Positions 46,313 through 55,661 of a stretch of 64,000 nucleotides of DNA are shown here, piece after piece. The translations under genes were made by a program, and so were the position numbers. Source of the stretch: Salinivibrio kushneri (GTDB taxonomy: Bacteria; Pseudomonadota; Gammaproteobacteria; Enterobacterales; Vibrionaceae); assembly GCF_027286325.1 (NCBI RefSeq), contig NZ_CP114589.1:124001-188000 (forward strand). The letters are read 5' to 3'. Under the pieces are notes generated by a model. That model was not told the DNA's origin. It ran no database searches and worked only from the letters and a program-made list of their open reading frames with translations. Numbering within the stretch: position 1 is the stretch's first letter; the number at the start of each line of letters is the position of its first letter.

Positions 46313-48256
46313 ATGACATCAATATTCAAAGGCTCCACATTTTACAAATATTTGATTTCATTTGTTATTTTTGGGGTTCTTATCGTAGCACTCACGAATG
46401 CGCTCAACTACTACCATCTCAACCACATATCAAAAGGGATCATAAAAGACCAAATCGACTTTCAATTTGATCGAGTTGAAAACGCAACGCGCACGCTGAT
46501 TGGCTCTGCTGAACTCACCGTGGTGAACGCGGCACAAAGTGACTTTATTGATAGCTACCTGACAACCAAATCTCCAGACGCAAAAGAAAACCTTCAGCGC
46601 TATTTGCTCGGCTTGGCGCGCGCTAACGCAGGTATCTTTCAACTGCGGCTACTTGACGTGAATGGCAATGAGGTCATCGACGTCTATAAGCCCAACAGCG
46701 CAAACAGCGCAAACAGCGCAAACAGCGCCTATCGAATAGAGAAACCAGAGCAATTGCAAGACAAGTCGGACAGCCGTTATTTCGCTGAGCTACAAACACT
46801 TTCTGACGACACTACCTATTATTCCAGTATCAATCTCAACAAAGAGTTTGGTGAAATTGAACGCCCTCTTCGTCCCACCTTACGCATTGCTCGCCCTGTG
46901 ATATCACCAGTCACGGGAAACCGTGCCGGTTATATGATTGCTAATATGAACGCCTCATACCTGCTCGGTATCTTGGTGAATAGCGATAAACTAGATATTA
47001 CTATTACAGATAAGGATGGTTTTATCCTTAAATCGACTAACAGCGAATATGACTTCAGTCGCTATCTTAATAAATCACCCACAGTGCAAACAGAAATCGC
47101 ATTATTGAGAGAACAGCTTTTATACAGCGATGGTTCTGTCTTCCAATATGATCTGGATAACCTAATTAAAAATGACAGTGGCTTAGTGCTGTACGCGCGT
47201 GCATCGCAAAATTTCATTAGTCGACTTACCGCCGAGGCCCTAGAAGGCGCGGTTCAATCGATCATCGCGATTCTATTATTGGCTTTTCCCGTCGCTTTTT
47301 TAATTGCAAAGTCTCTGTCAAAAACAGCCAATGCTTTGCAAGAAAACATAGAAGAGAACAAGAAGTACAGCAGCATTATCGATCAATACATCCCTATTTT
47401 AGAAACCAACAAAGAGGGCATCATTATTGGCTGTAATGATGCAATGTCCGTGCTTTCTGGTTATAGACGCCGAGATGTCATTGGTGCGCCCGCTTCTATT
47501 TTTCAGCATGATGCATGCGTACCCGCCGACTTCACCCAGTTGTGGACGAATTTAAAAAACGGGATCAGTTGGAAAGGTGAGTTTCACAATAAAACCGCAC
47601 AAGGTGAAGAGTTTTGGCTACAAACCCATATTATGCCCAATAAAAACGACGCCGGCAAAGTGATTGGTTATATTGGTATCGGCGCTGATATTACCGATAA
47701 AAAACTGTTGGAGCGTCGCTCTGAAGTCGACAGTATGACGGGGCTGTTTAATCGTTTAAAAGGCAACCATATTTTAGAACAACAGCTCGATAATGCCTCG
47801 TACACGGGCAAGTCGTTTGGTGTGATTATTCTCGATGTCGATCACTTTAAACAAGTGAATGATACCTATGGCCACCTTGAAGGTGATCTGGTCTTAAAAG
47901 ACGTTGCCAACATTCTAAAGTACAACGTGAGAAGTACAGATTATGTCGTTCGCTGGGGCGGCGAAGAATTTTTAGTGATTTGCCCCAATCTTGACTTAGC
48001 AACGTGCGTAAAAGTGGCAGAGAAGTTGCGCGTGCAAGTTGAAAGCTTCCCGTTTGAAGGCCAAGCAACCGGTATAACAGTCAGTGCCGGCGTCGCGGTG
48101 TTTACGGGCGCCTCCACCATCAACGCATTACTGGCTAACGCGGACAGCTGTTTGTATCAAGCGAAAGAGCAAGGCCGTAATCGCGTGGTTTCCGCACTAT
48201 CAAAATACACCGCTGAAACCCATACATCAGCAAGTGATATGCAAAAAAGCTCATAG
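46313..48256 (+). CDS. Membrane diguanylate cyclase with periplasmic sensor, PAS and GGDEF domains
   Basis: A 647-residue protein. A first membrane helix at residues 10-30 is followed by a large periplasmic sensor region, a second helix near 310-330 (IIAILLLAFPVAFLIAKSL), a PAS domain (IGCNDAMSVLSGYRRRDVIG) with PAC-like GYIGIGADITDKK, and a GGDEF domain with RWGGEEFLVICP. The intact GGEEF motif predicts synthesis of c-di-GMP. The sensor contains a four-unit Asn-Ser-Ala repeat (46694-46729). It lies between nsrR and hmp, and an NsrR-like half site ATGCATTAA is about 35 bases upstream. Confidence 0.92.
   Translation: MTSIFKGSTFYKYLISFVIFGVLIVALTNALNYYHLNHISKGIIKDQIDFQFDRVENATRTLIGSAELTVVNAAQSDFIDSYLTTKSPDAKENLQRYLLGLARANAGIFQLRLLDVNGNEVIDVYKPNSANSANSANSAYRIEKPEQLQDKSDSRYFAELQTLSDDTTYYSSINLNKEFGEIERPLRPTLRIARPVISPVTGNRAGYMIANMNASYLLGILVNSDKLDITITDKDGFILKSTNSEYDFSRYLNKSPTVQTEIALLREQLLYSDGSVFQYDLDNLIKNDSGLVLYARASQNFISRLTAEALEGAVQSIIAILLLAFPVAFLIAKSLSKTANALQENIEENKKYSSIIDQYIPILETNKEGIIIGCNDAMSVLSGYRRRDVIGAPASIFQHDACVPADFTQLWTNLKNGISWKGEFHNKTAQGEEFWLQTHIMPNKNDAGKVIGYIGIGADITDKKLLERRSEVDSMTGLFNRLKGNHILEQQLDNASYTGKSFGVIILDVDHFKQVNDTYGHLEGDLVLKDVANILKYNVRSTDYVVRWGGEEFLVICPNLDLATCVKVAEKLRVQVESFPFEGQATGITVSAGVAVFTGASTINALLANADSCLYQAKEQGRNRVVSALSKYTAETHTSASDMQKSS
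46694..46729 (+). repeat. In-frame 9-base tandem repeat (4 copies)
   Basis: AACAGCGCA three times and AACAGCGCC once, encoding Asn-Ser-Ala four times in the periplasmic sensor domain. The identical codons suggest recent slippage. Confidence 0.9.
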
Positions 48257-48277
48257 AAATTCCTCATCTTTAGCCTA

Positions 48278-48302
48278 GCAGGACTCAACGATTGAGTTCT
48301 GC
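48278..48302 (+). terminator. Hairpin after diguanylate cyclase gene
   Basis: GCAGGACTCAA and TTGAGTTCTGC form an 11-base stem (one G-U) with loop CGA, 21 bases after the stop. The T-run is poor. Its core CTCAACGATTGAG recurs before gcvH. Confidence 0.5.
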
Positions 48303-48390
48303 AAGGTTATAATTAACATACTGCTTAACAAACACTTTTTTGTTCTCTGTTTTCTCTTCGCATTTTTCTTAGCCATTTTACATTGACCTA

Positions 48391-48413
48391 AACATGCATT
48401 TTAGATAAAACTT
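48391..48413. promoter_or_regulatory. NsrR-like box 1 upstream of hmp
   Basis: The left arm AACATGCATTT differs from the consensus AAGATGCATTT at one base; the right arm is poorer (7 of 11). It lies about 40 bases before the hmp start. Confidence 0.5.
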
Positions 48414-48415
48414 AA

Positions 48416-48438
48416 AACATGCATTAAATATACATGTT
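48416..48438. promoter_or_regulatory. NsrR-like box 2 upstream of hmp
   Basis: Left arm AACATGCATTA and right arm ATATACATGTT form an imperfect palindrome of the NsrR kind that ends 13 bases before the ATG at 48452, so binding would block transcription. Confidence 0.6.
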
Positions 48439-48451
48439 TATAGAGACACTG

Positions 48452-49636
48452 ATGTTAAGCCAACAAACCATTGATATTGTTAAATCAACTGCCCCTGTGC
48501 TCGCCGAAACTGGCCCCAAGCTGACAACCCACTTTTACCAAAGACTGTTCCACCATCACCCCGAGTTAAAGGACATTTTTAACCTCCGCCACCAGCAAAA
48601 TGGCGATCAACGGGAAGCACTGTTTAACGCGATTTGTGCCTATGCACAGAACATCGACAACTTGCCTGCTTTATTGGGTGCGGTAGAAAAGATTGCTCAC
48701 AAACATACCAGCTTGCTGGTCCAAGCTGAGCACTATCCGATTGTCGGTCAGCATTTATTGGCCACCATTGATGAGCTACTTTCGCCGGGACAAGCCGTGC
48801 TTGATGCGTGGGCTGAGGCCTATCAAGTGCTCGCGGATGTATTTATCGCCAAAGAGCAGCAGCTTTATGATGATAGCCACGCCCAACTCGGTGGTTGGCA
48901 AGGGCAGCGAGCATTCACGTTGATTGAAAAACGCCCCGAGAGTGAACAGGTCACCAGTTTTGTGTTTGCCCCTCAAGACGGTGAGCCCGTCGCGCCTTTT
49001 ACAGCTGGGCAATACATTGGCATTGTCGTGAATCATACCGGCTTTGAACATCAAGAAATTCGCCAATACAGTCTGTCACATGCGCCTAACGGCCAGCATT
49101 ATCAGATCTCGGTAAAACGGGAGCCACAAGGTCAGGTCTCCAATTACTTACATGATGAGTTGGCCGTTGGAGGCACCGTGATGCTCACGCCACCGGCAGG
49201 CGATCTTAAACTGAATGTGGATCAAGATGCACCCGTGGTATTAATTTCTGGCGGGGTGGGCGTAACGCCAATGTTGGCGATGCTGGAAAGCCTGACCGAA
49301 CATGACGCGCCCGTCACTTGGCTGCATGCTACCGAGAACGGCAAACTGCATGCTTTCAATCATTCTGTCCGCACCCTCGCGCGTCAGCACGCGCATATTC
49401 AGACGCACATTTGGTATAACCAACCTCAACCCACGGATACGCTTGGACAAGACTTTGATCATACCGGATGGATGGATCTCACTGCGGTAAGCAATACGTT
49501 CAGTCCAGCTGCAGTACAGGTGTATCTCTGCGGCCCAGTTAGCTTTATGCGCCATATTCAAGCGCAACTTCGCGAGTTTGGCGTTCCTGACGAACAATTC
49601 CATTATGAGTGCTTTGGGCCACACAAAACCTTGTAG
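48452..49636 (+). CDS. hmp: Flavohemoprotein, nitric oxide dioxygenase
   Basis: A 394-residue cytosolic enzyme that converts NO and O2 to nitrate with NAD(P)H. The globin domain ([38 protein letters not shown] with distal Tyr, [16 protein letters not shown] with proximal His) is joined to FAD ([10 protein letters not shown]) and NAD ([14 protein letters not shown]) domains, ending HYECFGPHK. The upstream ATG at 48434 lies inside an operator-like palindrome and the E. coli-type start is 48452. Control by NsrR is expected. Confidence 0.96.
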   Translation: MLSQQTIDIVKSTAPVLAETGPKLTTHFYQRLFHHHPELKDIFNLRHQQNGDQREALFNAICAYAQNIDNLPALLGAVEKIAHKHTSLLVQAEHYPIVGQHLLATIDELLSPGQAVLDAWAEAYQVLADVFIAKEQQLYDDSHAQLGGWQGQRAFTLIEKRPESEQVTSFVFAPQDGEPVAPFTAGQYIGIVVNHTGFEHQEIRQYSLSHAPNGQHYQISVKREPQGQVSNYLHDELAVGGTVMLTPPAGDLKLNVDQDAPVVLISGGVGVTPMLAMLESLTEHDAPVTWLHATENGKLHAFNHSVRTLARQHAHIQTHIWYNQPQPTDTLGQDFDHTGWMDLTAVSNTFSPAAVQVYLCGPVSFMRHIQAQLREFGVPDEQFHYECFGPHKTL

Positions 49637-49820
49637 CTTTCATTTTCTATTTTTGGGCGACTAACCCCAAGTTCATTAGGGTGTAGTTGAAATTATACAA
49701 AACAGTCAATAGACTCATCAGACCAAGTTTTTGGCATCGCTCTGTCTAATATTCTCACATTCGAGAAAGAAGACGGGGAAGAAACGCCGAATGCCAACAT
49801 TTTTAATCATAAGGATTACC

Positions 49821-50303
49821 ATGAAAAAACTAATTGCAATCGCTGCTCTTGCAACTCTTCCTCTATCAGGCGCTGCAATGGCAGACTCTGATATCGGTTG
49901 TGGTCTGGGTACAATGGTATTTGATGGCCAACAAGGCAAAGTTTACAAAGTTCTCGGCGCCACCACTAACGGTACTTCAGGTAACCAAACCTTTGGTATT
50001 ACCTTTGGTACATTGGGCTGTGACGGTACTGGCACCATTGATTCACAGCAGAAACTGGCTATGTTCATCGACGGCAATATGGACAACCTAGCTCGTGATA
50101 TCGCACGTGGTGAAGGTGAAACCTTAGCAACGCTTTCTGAAGTGTGGGGCATCAAAGATGCAGATAAAGCAGCATTTAACGACGTTGCTAAGCAAAACTT
50201 TGCGTCTATCGTGACCTCAGAGCAAGTAACTTCACAGGAAGTACTGACCAACCTAAACACAGTTTTTGCTCAAAATGAGCAGCTTGCAGCGTATAAAATC
50301 TAA
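49821..50303 (+). CDS. DUF3015 family exported protein
   Basis: A 160-residue periplasmic protein: signal peptide MKKLIAIAALATLPLSGAAM then ADSDIGCGLGTMVFDGQ, with two conserved Cys (GCGLG and LGCDGT) likely forming a disulfide, as in the DUF3015 family. The family function is unknown. TAAGGATTACC precedes the ATG at 49821. It is followed by a hairpin and then the DUF4105 gene, a neighbour pair seen in other gammaproteobacteria to my knowledge. Confidence 0.82.
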   Translation: MKKLIAIAALATLPLSGAAMADSDIGCGLGTMVFDGQQGKVYKVLGATTNGTSGNQTFGITFGTLGCDGTGTIDSQQKLAMFIDGNMDNLARDIARGEGETLATLSEVWGIKDADKAAFNDVAKQNFASIVTSEQVTSQEVLTNLNTVFAQNEQLAAYKI

Positions 50304-50352
50304 GTGATGAAACGCTGATAATATCCTCTCCAGCTTGGTCAGGATAGAGTAC

Positions 50353-50377
50353 GAAAGTGCCCTACTCGGGCACTTTC
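50353..50377 (+). terminator. Terminator hairpin after DUF3015 gene
   Basis: GAAAGTGCCC and GGGCACTTTC make a perfect ten-base stem with a five-base loop, followed by ATGTTTTC. It is placed between the DUF3015 and DUF4105 genes and argues for starting the latter downstream at 50408. Confidence 0.7.
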
Positions 50378-50407
50378 ATGTTTTCATATATAACTCGTTG
50401 TACTGAT

Positions 50408-52276
50408 ATGAGACTTCTCAACGCTTTCGCCTCTCTATCTTCCTCTATTAGTCTCATTATTCTCTGTTTGTTTAGCGCGCCTACTTATGCCGAGAAAAGT
50501 GACTTTGACATTCCACATTTAGCGAAGCACTCGTATTGGCTTAAACTTGGCCACTATTTACCCCAAACCTTTTCTGGTTATGAGAGTACGATCGATTCTC
50601 AAACCTTCTTCCTTTCTCCTCACGGAAAGACGGAGCCAAAACAAGAGCTCACGGCGACCATTGACGCGCTTTATCATGCCGACACGGCTGTTGCACAGGC
50701 TACACGGTGCCGTTATCCAGCACGATATACGTGGCTCGAGTCTCAAGCAGGGCGTACTGCCACACTCGATTGCCCCGAACTTGAGCGCTGGAAAAAGGTG
50801 CTTGACCCCGAGGCCATGACGTTAGTGTTCCCGACAGCATTTATGAATAACCCGTCATCCATGTTCGGCCACACCCTACTACGAATTGATGCTAAGGATC
50901 AGACCCGCAACAAAGAATTAGTCGCCTTCGCCGTCAACTTTGCTGCCGAACCAAGCGAAAACGATAACGCTGCTTTGTATGCCGCAAAAGGCTTGTTTGG
51001 CGCCTATCCGGGACAGTTTACCGTCATGCCTTATTACCGTAAGGTCCGAGAGTACAATGACATTGAGTCTCGCGATATTTGGGAGTATGCCCTCAAGCTC
51101 TCCGAACAAGAGGTTAACCGGGTACTCCTGCACTTATGGGAAATGCAACGCGCAACCTTCGATTACTACTTTCTCGATGAAAACTGCTCATACCAACTGC
51201 TCGCCTTGCTACAGCTGGCTCGCGAAGAGTTGCAACTAGTCAATGATTTCCCTTTTCAAGCGATTCCTTCAGATACGGTTAAAACGCTCGCCAATAATGA
51301 TTTGATTGAAACGCCCAACTTCCGCGCATCGTTTGGCACCCGGTTGTTAAATATGTCGCAGCAAACGTCTCCAATCGTGTTTGAAGCAGCACAAAAAGCA
51401 AAAAAAGGCGATTTTCCCGACCACCAGCAATATAGTGCGGACCAGCTGGCGGCTATTTACGAATTTGCGTACGAATGGCTCAACTTCGATTTCTATGATC
51501 AAGGGCTTCCTCGAGACCCTTATGCACAGCGTCTTACTCAGCTACTCGCACTCAGGAGCCAAGTCAGCGCCGTCTCTCCATTTGAACCCGTCGCTAATAC
51601 CAGTGTCGCACCGGATAAAGGACACGGATCTGCACGCGTTGGAATTGGCGCAAGGGCATCGAGGTATCGTCCAGAGGCGTTAACACTCGAATGGCGCGCG
51701 GCTTATCATGATTTATTGGATCCTCAAGATGGCTTTGTCCCTGGCGCGCAAATCAGTTTTGTCGATGTGGCAGTGAGCCATGATGAAGACGGCGAGACAC
51801 AATTGGATAAGCTCTATCTGATCGATGCCATGACAATCGCCCCCAAAAAGCCGGTTTTTTCTAGCCTGTCGTGGAATATCCGCGCGGGTTTTGATCGTCT
51901 ACCCACTGCGCGAGAGCCGTCCAGTCGTTGGTTCGCGCAAGGCGGTATAGGTCAGTCTTGGGGCGAGGCCGATGGTCTCCATGCTTACGCTCTGTGGTCC
52001 ACGGCACTCTCGCATGGCGATGCCAGTGATGACCAACTAAATCTTTCAACAGGGATTGAATCTGGCTTGCTTTGGCAGCTTGCTGATGACCACCGCCTCG
52101 GTTTACAAGCCCAATATCTTCCCCTGCTTAATCGTGATTCACTATCACATTCACAAGTGGATATGACATGGAACTGGCGTGTGACTTCAGATTGGTCCAT
52201 CCGCAGTAAAGCACGCTATCAGCATTGGGACAGCGAAGAGATCAGTGGCCATATTACTAGCTACTTTTACTTCTAG
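50408..52276 (+). CDS. DUF4105 (Lnb N-terminal-like) domain envelope protein
   Basis: A 622-residue exported protein with signal peptide SLIILCLFSAPTYA. The central domain contains AFMNNPSSMFGHTLLRI, ending in FDYYFLDENCSYQLLALLQ, where His and Cys resemble the catalytic residues of the Lnb/DUF4105 family. In Gram-positives Lnb moves an acyl chain on lipoproteins. The C-terminal 200 residues (GHITSYFYF end) alternate like beta strands and end in Phe, suggesting an outer-membrane barrel. The function in Gram-negatives is unknown. Confidence 0.85.
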   Translation: MRLLNAFASLSSSISLIILCLFSAPTYAEKSDFDIPHLAKHSYWLKLGHYLPQTFSGYESTIDSQTFFLSPHGKTEPKQELTATIDALYHADTAVAQATRCRYPARYTWLESQAGRTATLDCPELERWKKVLDPEAMTLVFPTAFMNNPSSMFGHTLLRIDAKDQTRNKELVAFAVNFAAEPSENDNAALYAAKGLFGAYPGQFTVMPYYRKVREYNDIESRDIWEYALKLSEQEVNRVLLHLWEMQRATFDYYFLDENCSYQLLALLQLAREELQLVNDFPFQAIPSDTVKTLANNDLIETPNFRASFGTRLLNMSQQTSPIVFEAAQKAKKGDFPDHQQYSADQLAAIYEFAYEWLNFDFYDQGLPRDPYAQRLTQLLALRSQVSAVSPFEPVANTSVAPDKGHGSARVGIGARASRYRPEALTLEWRAAYHDLLDPQDGFVPGAQISFVDVAVSHDEDGETQLDKLYLIDAMTIAPKKPVFSSLSWNIRAGFDRLPTAREPSSRWFAQGGIGQSWGEADGLHAYALWSTALSHGDASDDQLNLSTGIESGLLWQLADDHRLGLQAQYLPLLNRDSLSHSQVDMTWNWRVTSDWSIRSKARYQHWDSEEISGHITSYFYF

Positions 52277-52428
52277 CTTCATCGCTTACCGTTTTCTCCA
52301 TGATCATTCAGCTTTTTAGAACAAGATGCTCAATATTACGCCGTGTTCGCACGGCGTTTTTGTTTCTACACTGCAGCTATTGTTCAGCGTCACCGCTGTT
52401 CAACATCGAATCAGTGAGGAGAAACATT

Positions 52429-53124
52429 ATGATTACCGTCCGTCATGCCAGCGATCGCGGTCAAGCCAACTTTGGCTGGCTACAAAGCCGCCATACTTTT
52501 TCATTTGGTAGCTATTACGATCCCCATCACATGGGTTTCTCTGCACTGCGCGTGATCAATGATGATATCGTCTCGCCCGCCGCAGGCTTTGATACCCACG
52601 GACACCGTGACATGGAAATCATCAGCCTGGTGCTGGAAGGGGAAATCGAGCACAAAGACAGCCAAGGCAACCGACAAACCCTACCCGCTGGCGAGTTCCA
52701 GCTGATGTCGGCGGGGCGCGGTATCTATCATAGCGAGTATAATGCCTCATCAACCCAAGCCTTGCGCTTTCTGCAAATTTGGATTGAGCCCAATGAGCAA
52801 GGCGGGGAGCCGGGTTATCAGCAAAAAGATTTTGGCAAGCAGGCTGGCTTTACCGTTATCGCGACCCCGACTGGGGAAGATGGCACCTTACACATCAAAC
52901 AAGATGCGCGCTTGCTACAGCTGATCCTACCGCCCAGTGAATCGGTTACCTTGCCATTGGAGACAGGACGCCATGCCTATGTGCATCAGGTCGCGGGCAC
53001 ACTCGACGTTGAAACGACATCTCTGGCCCCCGGCGATGGCGCAAAAATTGAAGAGATCCATCATATAACCTTCCGCAATAAGGGCAACGAAACCAGCCAA
53101 GCACTGGTATTTGATCTCCCCTAA
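52429..53124 (+). CDS. Pirin family bicupin (YhhW-like, quercetin 2,3-dioxygenase type)
   Basis: A 231-residue cytosolic bicupin. The metal-binding His/His in DTHGHRDME and His/Glu in GIYHSEYN of the first cupin are intact, with the family start RHASDRGQANFGWLQSRHTF. YhhW-like proteins show quercetinase activity in vitro, but the natural substrate is not known. GAGGAGAAACATT sets the start; upstream in-frame codons are ignored. It is a single gene. Confidence 0.9.
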   Translation: MITVRHASDRGQANFGWLQSRHTFSFGSYYDPHHMGFSALRVINDDIVSPAAGFDTHGHRDMEIISLVLEGEIEHKDSQGNRQTLPAGEFQLMSAGRGIYHSEYNASSTQALRFLQIWIEPNEQGGEPGYQQKDFGKQAGFTVIATPTGEDGTLHIKQDARLLQLILPPSESVTLPLETGRHAYVHQVAGTLDVETTSLAPGDGAKIEEIHHITFRNKGNETSQALVFDLP

Positions 53125-53225
53125 CGCACTGATTCACCAACCAGCCGCCCTGGCCTGCCGGCCTATTTGCGCCGCAGGCCTCATTCTGTGTACACTGCGC
53201 CCTTTCTTCATGCATGAGAGGTTGA

Positions 53226-53639
53226 ATGCTCACTCTATCGAATAAGGTGGCGATTCCCGACAATGAAATTGAGCTCACGGCCATCCGCGCCGCAGGGAAA
53301 GGCGGGCAAAACGTCAACAAAGTATCGAGCGCCATTCATCTACGCTTTGATATCCAAGCCTCGTCACTGCCTGATGCGTACAAAGCCAGATTAATGGCTC
53401 TGTCTGATTCGCGCATCTCCAAAGAGGGTGTCGTGGTAATAAAAGCGCAAAACTATCGCACTCAAGAGCTAAACCGAGAAGATGCGCTAGAGCGCTTACA
53501 AGCGTTAATCAAAAGCGCGATGGTAGAGCAGAAAAAACGTAAACCCACCAAGCCTACCAAGGCCTCACAGCGACGCCGCGTGGATGCGAAAAAACGTAAG
53601 AGCCAAACCAAAGCCCTACGTGGCAAGGTGGCGCCTTAA
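53226..53639 (+). CDS. arfB: Alternative ribosome-rescue factor ArfB (YaeJ), peptidyl-tRNA hydrolase
   Basis: A 137-residue release-factor-like protein that hydrolyses peptidyl-tRNA on stalled ribosomes. It has the GGQ motif in [18 protein letters not shown] and a basic C-terminal tail ([16 protein letters not shown]) that enters the empty mRNA channel. Length and motifs fit ArfB rather than RF1/RF2. It converges with the membrane GGDEF gene, leaving five bases between the stops. Confidence 0.95.
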   Translation: MLTLSNKVAIPDNEIELTAIRAAGKGGQNVNKVSSAIHLRFDIQASSLPDAYKARLMALSDSRISKEGVVVIKAQNYRTQELNREDALERLQALIKSAMVEQKKRKPTKPTKASQRRRVDAKKRKSQTKALRGKVAP

Positions 53640-53644
53640 CCGTT

Positions 53645-54646
53645 TCACGCCACCACTTTATTCCGACCACCTGCTTTAGCCGCATACAAATTCGCATCCG
53701 CTTGGCGATTAATATCTTGAGCACATTTTGATGCCTCGCTTTGCGTGACCCCGATACTGACCGTGACTGGAATGGCGCGCTGCTGGTACACAATGGGCGT
53801 TTGCTCAATTCCCTCACGGATTCGCTCGGCCACCGCCAGTGCATCTCGGTGAGAAATGTCTTCTAAAAGAATACAAAACTCCTCTCCCCCTTGCCGGAAT
53901 ACATTGTCACTCCCCGCGACCTCAACCATGGTGTTCACCACCGATTGCAACACGACATCGCCGCCATCGTGGCCATATTCATCATTAACCGCTTTAAAAT
54001 GATCAATATCCAGCACCAAAAGATGAAACTCGGCCTGCTGATCTTGTAATGTTTTATAGCGATGCTTCAACGCGAGGCGGTTATTAGCTCCAGTTAGCGG
54101 ATCACACGTAGCCAATTTACTCAGTTTGTTTTCCGCCAGTACGCGATTAATTTCATAGGCATGCGAGACAACAGCAATGGTGACGTAACAAAACGAAAAG
54201 TTAAGCATCATGGTTATCATGTCGAAATACTGCTCAGTATCAAACTGAAAAGCGATATTAACCATTTGGATGAGAAATAAAGATACAGTGGCCAAAAACC
54301 CCGCTTTGTGACCTAACAGTAGGTAATAAATAATGGGGAAAATTAACGTCCAGAAGAACACGCCAGTGTCCGTGGGCTTCAAAAGCGTTCCCGCAATCAC
54401 CAACAATGTCAAGCTGGCCGACATGATGTATTTGTGGCCATTAAAAATGGTCGTTTTAGCGGTTTGTCGATATACGTGCCAAGAGTAAAGCGCGTACAGC
54501 ATCACAAATGACGCATAGATATAGCTTTGACTAACAAGAATATTACCGATCGCCACCAAGACCGCTAAACCACCGACTCCAAGGCTTAATCCTTTAAGCA
54601 CTTTGAGGCGCAACTCAGAACTGCTGTTGAGTTCACTCGCTTCCAT
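53645..54646 (-). CDS. Membrane-bound GGDEF diguanylate cyclase
   Basis: A 333-residue protein with about five to six N-terminal membrane helices (residues 20-170; for example GVFFWTLIFPIIYYLLLGHK) acting as a compact sensor, followed by a GGDEF domain with CDPLTGANNRLAL, LDIDHFKAVNDEYGHDGGD and the signature RQGGEEFCILLED. Active-site residues are intact, so c-di-GMP synthesis is expected. The stimulus is unknown. It is monocistronic. Confidence 0.9.
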   Translation of the reverse strand: MEASELNSSSELRLKVLKGLSLGVGGLAVLVAIGNILVSQSYIYASFVMLYALYSWHVYRQTAKTTIFNGHKYIMSASLTLLVIAGTLLKPTDTGVFFWTLIFPIIYYLLLGHKAGFLATVSLFLIQMVNIAFQFDTEQYFDMITMMLNFSFCYVTIAVVSHAYEINRVLAENKLSKLATCDPLTGANNRLALKHRYKTLQDQQAEFHLLVLDIDHFKAVNDEYGHDGGDVVLQSVVNTMVEVAGSDNVFRQGGEEFCILLEDISHRDALAVAERIREGIEQTPIVYQQRAIPVTVSIGVTQSEASKCAQDINRQADANLYAAKAGGRNKVVA

Positions 54647-54732
54647 TGTTCATTCTCGTATAGGTCAATCTTTTAACATCAGCTATCATAGCCTGGATTG
54701 ATTAACATGTTAATAACAAAGGCATCAATGGT

Positions 54733-55552
54733 ATGTGCACACGCATCTTTAACAACCTTAATCCACAGTATCCTATCACTGCGCGCAATATGGACTGGTT
54801 TTGGCCGATTAATACCTATTTCTATCGTTTCCCAAAAGGTATGAAAAGTCGAGGATTGAGCGTGAAGTCTGCAAGCCAGCTCGGTATTAGTAAGCAGCAG
54901 GTACTACAATGGCGCTCGGAATACGCTAGCCTGGTCACCATTATGGGTGGCGACAAGAAAAGTTATGCCGCAGTAGATGGCCTCAACGAAGCCGGATTAG
55001 CCGTGAATGGGCTAAGTGCGAGACGGCGTTTTTCAACTCTATGAAAGCCATGACGATACCGTTGTCACCAACCAACCCGATTATAAAACACAACAAACGC
55101 TGAAGGCTTACTGGACTTATACGTGGGGACTTGACCCCAACAACCCTATTGCTCACCCGGTTTATTCGGCACCCGGTGGCAACAGTGCTACGCAACGCTT
55201 TGAGCGAGCCAGCTATTACTTAACCTTTAGTCAGCCTGCGAAAAACCGGCGTGAAGCGGTTTATCAAGCACGTTCGCTCGTGGCTACATGCTCCGTTCCT
55301 GTCAATTTTAACCCTTATCACACGGAGAAAGCGCCTTACACCATTTGGACCAATGTGGCTGATCATCGTCATCATGTTTATTACCTTGCCAACACCTTGA
55401 CCATGGATAGCGTATGGATACACTTTTCACCGGACCATCAAGACTGTCAGCGACTGCAACTCCAAAAAGAAAAATCGACAAAGTCCGTCTGCCCGGTTCA
55501 ATCGGGTGATGTAAGTCGCTACCTCACCAGGTGTGAGAACCCATTTGTCTAA
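54733..55552 (+). pseudogene. Choloylglycine hydrolase-like (penicillin V acylase family) gene, frameshift and internal deletion
   Basis: Frame 1 (54733-55044) encodes MCTRIFNNLNPQYPITARNM with the Ntn nucleophile Cys2 and runs to DGLNEAGLAVNGLSA. It then leaves the family sequence and soon stops. A second frame from about 55016 picks up FQLYESHDDTVVTNQPDY and continues through RFERASYYLTF to the family-like end. Relative to an intact Ntn hydrolase of about 330-350 residues roughly 70-100 residues are missing between the two parts, so this is a deletion with frameshift. Neither part should be active. Confidence 0.8.
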
Positions 55553-55661
55553 AGCAAATAGGGAAAAAATGTCTCAAGATATCGCCTCGCGGCTTTATTC
55601 TCCCTACAATTCTTCTTCGCGGAATGGTGACAGCGCGTAAGCATCTCGCCTTGCTGGGCGA

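Noticed and set aside
54733..55552. Two separate functional genes at the choloylglycine-hydrolase-like locus
   Set aside because: Each part matches one end of the same family protein and neither is complete, so one broken gene is the simpler reading.
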